Part shown: positions 57,511 through 64,000 of the stretch, piece by piece | Layout of the letters: each line of letters opens with the position of its first letter | Position numbering within the stretch: the stretch's first letter is position 1 | Source of the DNA: Bacteroidales bacterium | Lineage (GTDB): Bacteria; Bacteroidota; Bacteroidia; Bacteroidales; P3 | Direction: 5' to 3' | DNA length: 64,000 nucleotides | Assembly: GCA_016280915.1 (NCBI GenBank) | Contig: JAEEHQ010000045.1 | Coordinates: forward strand, 1-64,000 | Program-made: the position numbers and the translations under genes | The notes under the pieces: generated by a model | The model's database searches: none | Seen by the model: the letters and a program-made list of their open reading frames with translations, nothing else | Told to the model about the DNA's origin: nothing

Positions 57511-59601
57511 TTAATAATTATTCTTATTCTTTAATATCTCATCCTGCAGGTTGGGAGCCACCTCCTGGTAGTGCGAGAACTCCATGGTGCTGGTGGCACG
57601 GCCCGAAGTGATGGTGCGCAACGCGGTCACATAGCCGAACATCTGCTCCAGAGGTACCTTGGCATGGATAGCCTGAGCACCCACCTTAGCCTCGATGCTT
57701 TCTAGTATGCCACGGCGGCGGTTCAAGTCACCGGTCACGTCGCCCACATAGGCATCGGGTGTCACCACCTCCAGCTTCATGATAGGCTCAAGCAACACGG
57801 GACTTGCCTTGCGACAGGCGGCCTTGAAGCCAATCTTGGCGCACACCTCGAAGGAAAGCTGGTCGCTGTCCACGGGGTGAGCCGAACCGTCTAACACGGT
57901 CACCTTCATGCTGTCCATCGGATAGCCGGCCAACACGCCGTTCTGCATAGCTTCCTTGAAGCCTTTCTCAATGGCAGGAATGTATTCTTTCGGAATATTG
58001 CCACCCTTCACATCGTTCACAAACTGCAGGCCTTGTATGCCCTCATCTGCGGGACCTATCTCAAACAGCACGTCGGCAAACTTACCCTTACCGCCCGTCT
58101 GTTTCTTGTAGATCTCGTGGTGCTGCACGGTGGTAGTGATAGCCTCTTTGTAGGCCACTTGAGGACGGCCTTTGTTCACCTCCACGTCAAACTCACGGCG
58201 CATACGGTCCATAATGATGTCCAGATGCAGCTCGCCCATACCGCTGATGATGGTCTGACCCGAAACCTCATCACTCTTCACACGGAAGGTGGGGTCCTCT
58301 TCGGCTAACTTCATCAGGGCATTATTCATCTTGTCCATGTCGCCCATGGTCATAGGCTCGATGGCAATACTGATGACGGGTTCGGGGAACTTCATCGACT
58401 CCAGCACAATGGGGTGCTTCTCGTCGCACAACGTGTGGCCAGTCTTGATGTCCTTAAAGCCCACAGCAGCACCAATGTCGCCAGCCTCAATACGGTCCAG
58501 CGGATTCTGCTTGTTGGAGTGCATCTGCATGATGCGGGCGATGCGCTCCTTCTTGCCAGTGTTAGCGTTGAAGACATACGAGCCAGACTCCAGCGAACCG
58601 CTGTACACGCGGAAGAAGCACAGACGTCCCACGTATGGGTCGGTGGCTATCTTGAAAGCCAGCGCACTGAAAGGAGCCTTCACGTCGATGGGACGGCTCT
58701 CGGGAGCTTCGGTCTTGGGATTAATGCCAGCAACTTCCTCCATGTCCAAAGGACTGGGCAGAAAAGCAGCCACTGCGTCCAGAAGGGTCTGGATGCCCTT
58801 GTTCTTAAAGGCGGAACCGCACATCACAGGGACAATCTTTCTTGAAAGGGTGGCCTTGCGAATCTCGGCAATAATCTCGTCGGCGGTGATGCTGTCGGGG
58901 TCATCGAAGAACTTCATCATCAGTTCCTCGTTCTCCTCTGCCACGCCCTCGATAAGTTTCTGGCGATATTCGGCGGCAATCTCCTTCAGGTCCTCGGGCA
59001 TGGGAATCTCTTCGAACTTCTGTCCGTTCGAATCCTCGTCCCACACCAGAGCCTTGTTGTCGATGAGGCTCACCACGCCCTTATACAGGTTCTCCTGTCC
59101 GATAGGAAGCTCGATAGGGATAGGGTTAGCACCCAAGCGCTCTTTAATCTGGTTCACCACGCCGAAGAAATCGGCACCGGCACGGTCCATCTTGTTGATA
59201 AACGCAATGCGGGGCACACCATACTTGTCGGCCTGACGCCACACAGTCTCTGACTGGGGCTCCACGCCACCCACGGCACAGAAAATGGCAATGGCACCGT
59301 CCAGCACACGCAATGAACGCTCTACCTCAACGGTAAAGTCCACGTGGCCCGGAGTGTCGATGATATTATACTTAAAGCGATTATCATGCCAGTGCCAAAA
59401 AACGGTCGTTGCAGCCGAAGTAATAGTGATACCCCTCTCCTGCTCCTGTACCATCCAGTCCATGGTAGCAGAACCCTCATGTGTCTCACCCAGTTTGTAG
59501 TTCTTGCCGGTGTAAAAGAGGATTCGCTCAGTAGTCGTCGTCTTGCCGGCGTCAATATGAGCCATGATACCGATGTTTCTAGTATATCTTAGATCTGACA
59601 T
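57511..59601 (-). CDS. fusA: Elongation factor G
   Basis: 696 residues. Translocation GTPase. G1 [15 protein letters not shown], switch [16 protein letters not shown]3 [19 protein letters not shown]4 NKMDR; domains II to V follow, with [18 protein letters not shown]. All core motifs are intact. Confidence 0.98.
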   Translation of the reverse strand: MSDLRYTRNIGIMAHIDAGKTTTTERILFYTGKNYKLGETHEGSATMDWMVQEQERGITITSAATTVFWHWHDNRFKYNIIDTPGHVDFTVEVERSLRVLDGAIAIFCAVGGVEPQSETVWRQADKYGVPRIAFINKMDRAGADFFGVVNQIKERLGANPIPIELPIGQENLYKGVVSLIDNKALVWDEDSNGQKFEEIPMPEDLKEIAAEYRQKLIEGVAEENEELMMKFFDDPDSITADEIIAEIRKATLSRKIVPVMCGSAFKNKGIQTLLDAVAAFLPSPLDMEEVAGINPKTEAPESRPIDVKAPFSALAFKIATDPYVGRLCFFRVYSGSLESGSYVFNANTGKKERIARIMQMHSNKQNPLDRIEAGDIGAAVGFKDIKTGHTLCDEKHPIVLESMKFPEPVISIAIEPMTMGDMDKMNNALMKLAEEDPTFRVKSDEVSGQTIISGMGELHLDIIMDRMRREFDVEVNKGRPQVAYKEAITTTVQHHEIYKKQTGGKGKFADVLFEIGPADEGIQGLQFVNDVKGGNIPKEYIPAIEKGFKEAMQNGVLAGYPMDSMKVTVLDGSAHPVDSDQLSFEVCAKIGFKAACRKASPVLLEPIMKLEVVTPDAYVGDVTGDLNRRRGILESIEAKVGAQAIHAKVPLEQMFGYVTALRTITSGRATSTMEFSHYQEVAPNLQDEILKNKNNY

Positions 59602-59676
59602 GTAATGCTTTAGTAGTTCTTGAGGTTATCTTTGTTATTAAAAAATTGTTTTTATATATTATACTTTTATAATATA

Positions 59677-60144
59677 TTAGAAACGGAAGTGCGAGAAGGC
59701 CTTGTTAGCCTCAGCCATGCGGTGGATATCCTCCTTACGCTTGAAGGCGGCACCCTCTTCCTTATAAGCAGCCTGAATCTCAGCGGCCAGTTTCAGGGCC
59801 ATGGTCTTCTCACTGCGCTTGCGGCTGAAGGAGATGAGGTTCTTCATGCCGATAGACTGTTTGCGCTCGGGACGGATCTCGGTAGGAACCTGGAAGGTGG
59901 CACCACCAATACGGCGGCTCTTCACCTCAACGCTGGGGGTGATGTTGGCCAAGGCTTTTTTCCACACTTCGAGGCCGTCTTCCTTAGTACGGTCGGCCAC
60001 AACGTCGATTGCCTCATAGAAAATCTTGTAGGCAATGGTCTTCTTACCACCCATCATCAGGTTGTTCACAAACTTGGTGACGAGAACATCATTATATTTA
60101 GGATCCGGAAGGATGATACGTTTTCTGGGTTTAGCTTTTCTCAT
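59677..60144 (-). CDS. rpsG: 30S ribosomal protein S7
   Basis: 155 residues. [30 protein letters not shown] and [24 protein letters not shown]. 16S-binding assembly initiator; the usual long C-terminus is short here. Confidence 0.98.
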   Translation of the reverse strand: MRKAKPRKRIILPDPKYNDVLVTKFVNNLMMGGKKTIAYKIFYEAIDVVADRTKEDGLEVWKKALANITPSVEVKSRRIGGATFQVPTEIRPERKQSIGMKNLISFSRKRSEKTMALKLAAEIQAAYKEEGAAFKRKEDIHRMAEANKAFSHFRF

Positions 60145-60207
60145 TTTTCTTTTTCATTAATGAATCGTCTCGCGACTGATTCCTAATCCTTAAATCTTAG
60201 TTCTTTC

Positions 60208-60591
60208 TTATTTAGCAGCCTGTTTCGGACGTTTGGCACCGTATTTCGAACGACGCTGACGACGACCGTCAACACCACTGGTATCCAAAGCACCGCGGAT
60301 GATATGATAACGAACACCGGGGAGGTCCTTCACACGACCGCCGCGGATCATAACGATTGAGTGCTCCTGCAGGTTGTGGCCTTCACCGGGGATGTAGGCG
60401 TTGACTTCCTTACCATTGGTGAGACGCACACGGGCAACCTTACGCATTGCCGAGTTAGGTTTTTTAGGAGTGGTGGTGTACACACGGGTGCAGACGCCGC
60501 GACGCTGGGGGCAGCTGTCGAGGGCGGGAGATTTGGACTTATACTCCATCTGCTGACGTCCTTTGCGAACTAATTGCTGAATTGTTGGCAT
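60208..60591 (-). CDS. rpsL: 30S ribosomal protein S12
   Basis: 127 residues. [34 protein letters not shown] start, [25 protein letters not shown] and [17 protein letters not shown]. The lysines and proline linked to streptomycin response are the usual wild-type ones. First gene of the superoperon. Confidence 0.98.
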   Translation of the reverse strand: MPTIQQLVRKGRQQMEYKSKSPALDSCPQRRGVCTRVYTTTPKKPNSAMRKVARVRLTNGKEVNAYIPGEGHNLQEHSIVMIRGGRVKDLPGVRYHIIRGALDTSGVDGRRQRRSKYGAKRPKQAAK

Positions 60592-60672
60592 TTTGTTTCT
60601 TTGTAGTTATATATTTAATTATTAATGTATTCTGTCATTTTTAGGGCATATTCTTCCCTTCAAAACGGATTG

Positions 60673-60703
60673 CAAAAGTACAACTATTTTTTCAACTGGC
60701 AAA
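60673..60703 (-). promoter_or_regulatory. Promoter of the ribosomal superoperon
   Basis: Minus-strand TTTG, 19 bases, TACTTTTG: perfect consensus. Leader of about 75 bases before rpsL. The -33 element overlaps a hairpin AACTGGC...GCCAGTT (60694-60715). Confidence 0.85.
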
Positions 60704-60718
60704 ACTATGCCAGTTTTT
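60694..60718 (+). other. Hairpin overlapping the superoperon promoter
   Basis: AACTGGC-AAAACTAT-GCCAGTT followed by TTT on the plus strand. No plus-strand gene lies upstream, so it may be an operator-like dyad or a terminator blocking antisense transcripts. The rest of 60592-60993 holds no gene. Confidence 0.45.
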
Positions 60719-60952
60719 AAATCCTTAAATAATCTTAAAATTTTATGGCAGACCTATCAATCAGTAACTTACAATTGTGTTAAAATCCATTTAACCACCC
60801 CTAAAAACCCGCTATCACACCCCACAAAATCCGTCCAAAACCGCCCTCATTTACAAAAGTTACCAACAAGTTTTCAACAGCCGCCCCTGTACCTTCGAAT
60901 CAAAAAAATCTCAGATTTATCAGCAGCTGACATTTTTCCACAAAAAACAACC

Positions 60953-60960
60953 TATCTTTG
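60953..60960 (+). promoter_or_regulatory. Candidate -7 element of the DUF1232 genes
   Basis: TATCTTTG lies 33 bases before ATG 60994. No TTTG is found at 19 or 20 bases upstream. Confidence 0.45.
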
Positions 60961-60993
60961 CATTTGTAAAACGAAAACAAACGAAAGCATAAA

Positions 60994-61329
60994 ATGAACA
61001 CCATCAACAACATCGAAAGCTACCAGCCTTACTATAACAAGGGGCTTTTCTGGAACAAAATGAATCGTGTGGGCGGCAAGGTAGGCAGCAAATTGCTCTA
61101 CTTCGCGCGGTTGCTCTACTACATCCTCGTCAGCCCTTCCACCCCACTCAAAGCCAAAGGCATCATCATCGGAGCCCTCGGCTACTTCATCCTCCCGCTC
61201 GACCTCATCCCCGACCTCATTCCCTTGGTTGGCTTCACCGACGACCTCGCCGCCATCATGGCCGTGGTAGGCATCGTAAACCGCTACTCCACCCCCGAAA
61301 TCAAAGCCCAAGCCCGAAAGAAACAATAG
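60994..61329 (+). CDS. YkvA/DUF1232 membrane protein, copy 1
   Basis: 111 residues. The core GALGYFILPLDLIPDLIPLVGFTDDLAAI is the DUF1232 (YkvA) signature, with a Pro and Asp-rich hairpin between two hydrophobic segments. Function of the family is not settled. Adjacent to a close paralog 27 bases downstream. Confidence 0.88.
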   Translation: MNTINNIESYQPYYNKGLFWNKMNRVGGKVGSKLLYFARLLYYILVSPSTPLKAKGIIIGALGYFILPLDLIPDLIPLVGFTDDLAAIMAVVGIVNRYSTPEIKAQARKKQ

Positions 61330-61356
61330 TCAAATCTCAATTCAAAACACATACCA

Positions 61357-61704
61357 ATGGAACCCAAAGACCTTGAAAAATACCAAGACAATTACAGCCA
61401 GGAAGACCTCTGGGACAAACTGCGCAAGATGGCCAAGAAAGCCGGCAAGGAAGTAGTCCTCAAAGTGCTGCAACTCTACTATGTCCTCATGGACAAGAAC
61501 ACACCCACCAAATACAAAGCCCTCATTATCGGAGCCCTCGGCTACTTCATCCTCCCCATCGACCTCATCCCCGACCTGCTTCCGGGCATGGGCTTTGCCG
61601 ACGACCTTGCCGCCCTCACCGCCGTGCTCCTCACCGTCAACGACTGCCTCACCCCCGAAATCAAGCAGAAAGCCGAAGATAAGATGAAGGAGTTTCTCAA
61701 ATAG
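61357..61704 (+). CDS. YkvA/DUF1232 membrane protein, copy 2
   Basis: 115 residues. Same core (GALGYFILPIDLIPDLLPGMGFADDLAAL). Its N-terminus is more charged (KYQDNYSQEDLWDKLRKMAKKAGKE), so the copies diverged outside the core. Core DNA is nearly identical to copy 1, pointing to recent duplication or gene conversion. Confidence 0.88.
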   Translation: MEPKDLEKYQDNYSQEDLWDKLRKMAKKAGKEVVLKVLQLYYVLMDKNTPTKYKALIIGALGYFILPIDLIPDLLPGMGFADDLAALTAVLLTVNDCLTPEIKQKAEDKMKEFLK

Positions 61705-61761
61705 CAGACATGACTTTCAAGATTACAAGCAACTCACCCCCATTATCTCAACTATTTTTCG

Positions 61762-61769
61762 TAACTTTG
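61762..61769 (+). promoter_or_regulatory. Candidate -7 element of the 383-residue unknown
   Basis: TAACTTTG lies 24 bases before ATG 61794 and favours that start over the one in the ORF track. No -33 match. Confidence 0.4.
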
Positions 61770-61793
61770 CATTCCGAAAAACAAAACAGAGTC

Positions 61794-62945
61794 ATGGGCG
61801 AAACTCTCCAATCCACTGACCTCCCGCGCTTTGGAGCGCGACTCTTCCTCTTTGTAGCCACCATGCCCAAGGGAACGCGTCGCCTCTTCAACCGTTTCCT
61901 CTTCCAAGAAGCAAAGGAGACGGCCGACAGTCGCGACTACTATTGCAAGCGAGCCCTCATCGTCCAACTATACCATTATTTCGACCCCAACATCGTTACC
62001 GAGTTCCTTTTCTCCAACCACAACCACGCCGCCCTTCAAGCCTACCAGACACTCCCTTTCGACACCTTCTATCAGCAGTTCGGCCCCTCCATCGACCTCC
62101 AATGGTCCAACAAAACCTACGACACCTTCGACTCCCCCACCATCTTTGATGCCAATCCCGAAGCCATCAACGAGCTCAACATAGCCGACTACCAACAACT
62201 CTTTGCCCTCGCCCAAGAAAGAGGCAACAACAGCGAGCCTCCCGACTTCAGCAAGATTGGCTACCTCTCCTTTTTCTACAAAGCCGACCTCACCGACGAC
62301 GACTGCGCCATGGTCAACCGCCTTTACTGCCAAGGAGAACTGCTCTATGACATGTTCGACTTTGTCTGCAGCGAGCCACTCACCACCTCCATCCGCAAAC
62401 GAGCTGCCGACACCCTCACCGCCTACCTGCGCGACTGCGGCGACCCAGCTTTCATCCATTGGGTACACCAACTTGCCGACAACTACCGCCAGATGAACCC
62501 CAGCAAACACCTCATGGTGGTAAGCACCTCCCCCACCCCTCCGTCCGACGCCCATGACCAGTCAGCCCCCACCCTGTTGCCCCGCCAATGCCTCCACGGA
62601 TGCCCACGCGAGGCCTTCATCGCCTCCCTTCAAGAGCAACTCATATCCAATGGTTATGTCGCCCCCGACAGCGACCTCGACAGCCTTTTCGAAGGTACCA
62701 CACATCCCCTCAAGCCCGTCATCTGGAAACGCACCTCCTACGAATTTGCCTTCTTCCTCCGAGCCCTCTGCCCCTTTCTCGAACACAAAGAAGAGCTCGC
62801 CGTGCTTCTCTTCCGCCACAAATCAGAAAGCAAGACCTTCCAAGCCTCCTCCCTCCGTAGTGCCCGAAGCGACAACCAGGAAAGCGTCATCCGCGATATG
62901 GATCTACTCATCTCCACCGCAAAAATGCACTCCCACCAAACTTAG
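61794..62945 (+). CDS. Hypothetical protein, unassigned family
   Basis: 383 residues from ATG 61794 (MGETLQSTDLPRFGARLF); the ORF track start adds 28 codons containing the probable promoter. No signal peptide, helices spanning the membrane, or catalytic motif is seen. It is aromatic- and acid-rich (YYCKRALIVQLYHYFDPNIV, FYKADLTDDDCAMVNRLY) and probably cytosolic and helical, with two halves joined by a Ser/Pro-rich linker (VVSTSPTPPSDAHDQSAP). The C-terminal half (VIWKRTSYEFAFFLRALCPF) might bind nucleic acid or a partner protein. Family unknown. Confidence 0.65.
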   Translation: MGETLQSTDLPRFGARLFLFVATMPKGTRRLFNRFLFQEAKETADSRDYYCKRALIVQLYHYFDPNIVTEFLFSNHNHAALQAYQTLPFDTFYQQFGPSIDLQWSNKTYDTFDSPTIFDANPEAINELNIADYQQLFALAQERGNNSEPPDFSKIGYLSFFYKADLTDDDCAMVNRLYCQGELLYDMFDFVCSEPLTTSIRKRAADTLTAYLRDCGDPAFIHWVHQLADNYRQMNPSKHLMVVSTSPTPPSDAHDQSAPTLLPRQCLHGCPREAFIASLQEQLISNGYVAPDSDLDSLFEGTTHPLKPVIWKRTSYEFAFFLRALCPFLEHKEELAVLLFRHKSESKTFQASSLRSARSDNQESVIRDMDLLISTAKMHSHQT

Positions 62946-63218
62946 CAAACCATCCTTACAGCTATCATGGATAGAACCTTACAGAGCAACCGTTCATCCA
63001 AAATAAGATGTAAACATATAAATAACAGCAAATTATCAGGATTAATAAAGACCATCTAGCCTAAACGGATGCTATTTGTGGAGAAAAATGACTATTACAG
63101 ACGACAAAAGGAGACATTTTAAGGAGCAAAAAGAGGGGCAACAAGAAAAAAAATTCATTTATTATAAACTGATTTTCAAATCATAAAGAAATATCTTTTC
63201 GAAAAAACATTTTTTTTA
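62946..63218. other. AT-rich intergenic region before tRNA-Asp
   Basis: No gene, tRNA or terminator found; long A and T tracts rise towards the tRNA promoter and may act as an upstream activating element. Confidence 0.45.
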
Positions 63219-63249
63219 TTTGCAGATTTGAAAAAAAGTCGTACTTTTG
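63219..63249 (+). promoter_or_regulatory. Promoter of tRNA-Asp
   Basis: TTTG, 19 bases, TACTTTTG: perfect consensus, about 50 bases before the tRNA. Confidence 0.85.
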
Positions 63250-63300
63250 CACCCGCATTTGAGAAACAAAGAGAGTTCTTTCACAATTAAGGATGCAAAC

Positions 63301-63378
63301 GGTCCGGTAGTTCAGTTTGGTTAGAATACATGCCTGTCACGCATGGGGTCGCGAGTTCGAGTCTCGTCCGGACCGCCA
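63301..63378 (+). tRNA. tRNA-Asp (GTC)
   Basis: Acceptor GGTCCGG pairs with CCGGACC, anticodon GTC at 63336-63338, T arm GCGAG-TTCGAGT-CTCGT, discriminator G73 and encoded CCA. Confidence 0.97.
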
Positions 63379-63388
63379 AACGAAAGAG

Positions 63389-63418
63389 AGTCCTCAACAC
63401 AATGAGGACTTTTTTTTT
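63389..63418 (+). terminator. Terminator of tRNA-Asp
   Basis: AGTCCTCA...TGAGGACT stem followed by eight T residues. Confidence 0.9.
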
Positions 63419-63485
63419 GCCACATATCCCAGAGAGGCAAGGTCGAGTAGATAGTCATACAAACTCCATGCCTTTCCGTCACCTC

Positions 63486-63878
63486 GGGGCTGACCGGTTT
63501 TGACAGCAAGGAGGGGGATTTGTAAGCATGCAGGCTCACGCATCAGCAGCCTTGAAAACCGATGCAGAAAGATAATTGGCGAAAATAACTACGCTCTTGC
63601 TGCCTAACCGAAGTACAGTAGGTTACTGGCTTAATCCCCGCAACAGTTGCAGGGACAAGACATCTCCCACCGACCCAGCCCGTCGGTCGGTGACCCGGAG
63701 GTGCTCATGAGTACGGGATAGTCGGAGGCCCGCCTCGTGCCAACGATGAAGTTTTAGAGGCTACGGTTTGCCTTGGGTGTCCGCGTCCAGAGCATTCCCG
63801 ACAAACAACCACGGAATAAGCATGTAGAAAGCATATCTGTCACTTGTTTGGACGAGGGTTCGACCCCCTCCAGCTCCA
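63486..63878 (+). ncRNA. ssrA: Transfer-messenger RNA (tmRNA)
   Basis: Rescues stalled ribosomes and tags the nascent chain. The 5' end GGGGCTGACCGGTTTTGACAG and 3' end GAGGGTTCGACCCCCTCCAGCTCCA form the tRNA-like domain (GGGGCTG with CAGCTCC). The tag frame reads GENNYALAA and ends in TAA at 63602-63604. CCA is not encoded. Single-piece, about 393 bases. Confidence 0.95.
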
Positions 63879-63906
63879 CTCGGAGAACTAACTTCTCCTA
63901 ATGAAA

Positions 63907-63942
63907 ACACTGATAATCAAAAAGATCGTCAGTGTCTTTCTT
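63907..63942 (+). terminator. Probable tmRNA terminator
   Basis: ACACTGA...TCAGTGT stem with a 15-base loop, followed by CTTTCTTT. A second hairpin, CGGGGT...ACCCCG (63950-63967), follows before the window ends. Confidence 0.6.
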
Positions 63943-64000
63943 TGTGTTTCGGGGTGATTTTACCCCGTCTCAAGTGAAGCTGGAGGATACCGACCCCCGC

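Noticed and set aside
63321-63539. Minus-strand ORF of 72 residues ending GGPDETRTRDPMRDRHVF
   Set aside because: It is the antisense of tRNA-Asp and the tmRNA start, a well-known type of spurious annotation.

Overview
The window looks like chromosome of a member of the Bacteroidota, most likely order Bacteroidales. Supporting signs are the TTTG-N19/20-TAnnTTTG promoters, type IX secretion (T9SS) C-terminal sorting domains on two proteases, a PorE-like TPR/beta-propeller/OmpA protein, a GH97 enzyme, a tmRNA tag reading GENNYALAA, and the lack of clear Shine-Dalgarno sequences. I cannot name the family or genus from sequence alone. No rRNA, CRISPR array, prophage, transposase or conjugative gene was seen.

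Layout. 1-11.0 kb (minus strand): miaA (with no normal start codon), a PorE-like OmpA protein, a NamZ-type muramidase, dut, clpP, trmD, an M23/LysM envelope peptidase, a membrane-anchored unknown and lepA. 11.2-12.4 kb: a plus-strand lipid kinase and an orphan fragment of a T9SS sorting domain. 12.4-17.1 kb (minus): M1 aminopeptidase with a T9SS domain, a small beta-barrel protein, rbfA and a LolC/E-type permease. 17.2-25.0 kb (plus): a long run of envelope genes (SPFH protein, tiny membrane protein, Arc-like regulator, three tandem four-helix membrane paralogs, ABC-2 exporter, CPBP protease, acyltransferase), then a micro-lipoprotein and a SprT-like protein. 25-30 kb: pcm, thiL, a lipoprotein, an rRNA methyltransferase, tRNA-His, another lipoprotein and a GNAT. 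30-36.2 kb (minus): subtilase with T9SS domain, sialidase lipoprotein, GH97 glycosidase and galactokinase, consistent with glycan scavenging. 36.2-41.8 kb (minus): a small basic protein, a giant five-module flavo-iron-sulfur dehydrogenase behind a long leader, and enolase.

41.9-60.6 kb (minus) is one continuous str-S10-spc-alpha ribosomal superoperon, from rpsL to rplQ, including fusA, secY, map, infA and rpoA. It has one strong promoter upstream of rpsL and a terminator after rplQ. Several internal gaps hold sizeable hairpins. 60.9-64 kb (plus): two tandem DUF1232 proteins, an unknown 383-residue protein, tRNA-Asp and tmRNA (ssrA).

The most interesting items are: the missing miaA start codon; the SPFH-to-acyltransferase envelope cluster with its triplicated membrane proteins; the five-module HcnABC-like fusion preceded by a structured leader of about 370 nt with its own perfect promoter; the orphan sorting-domain fragment; and the long hairpins inside the ribosomal operon.
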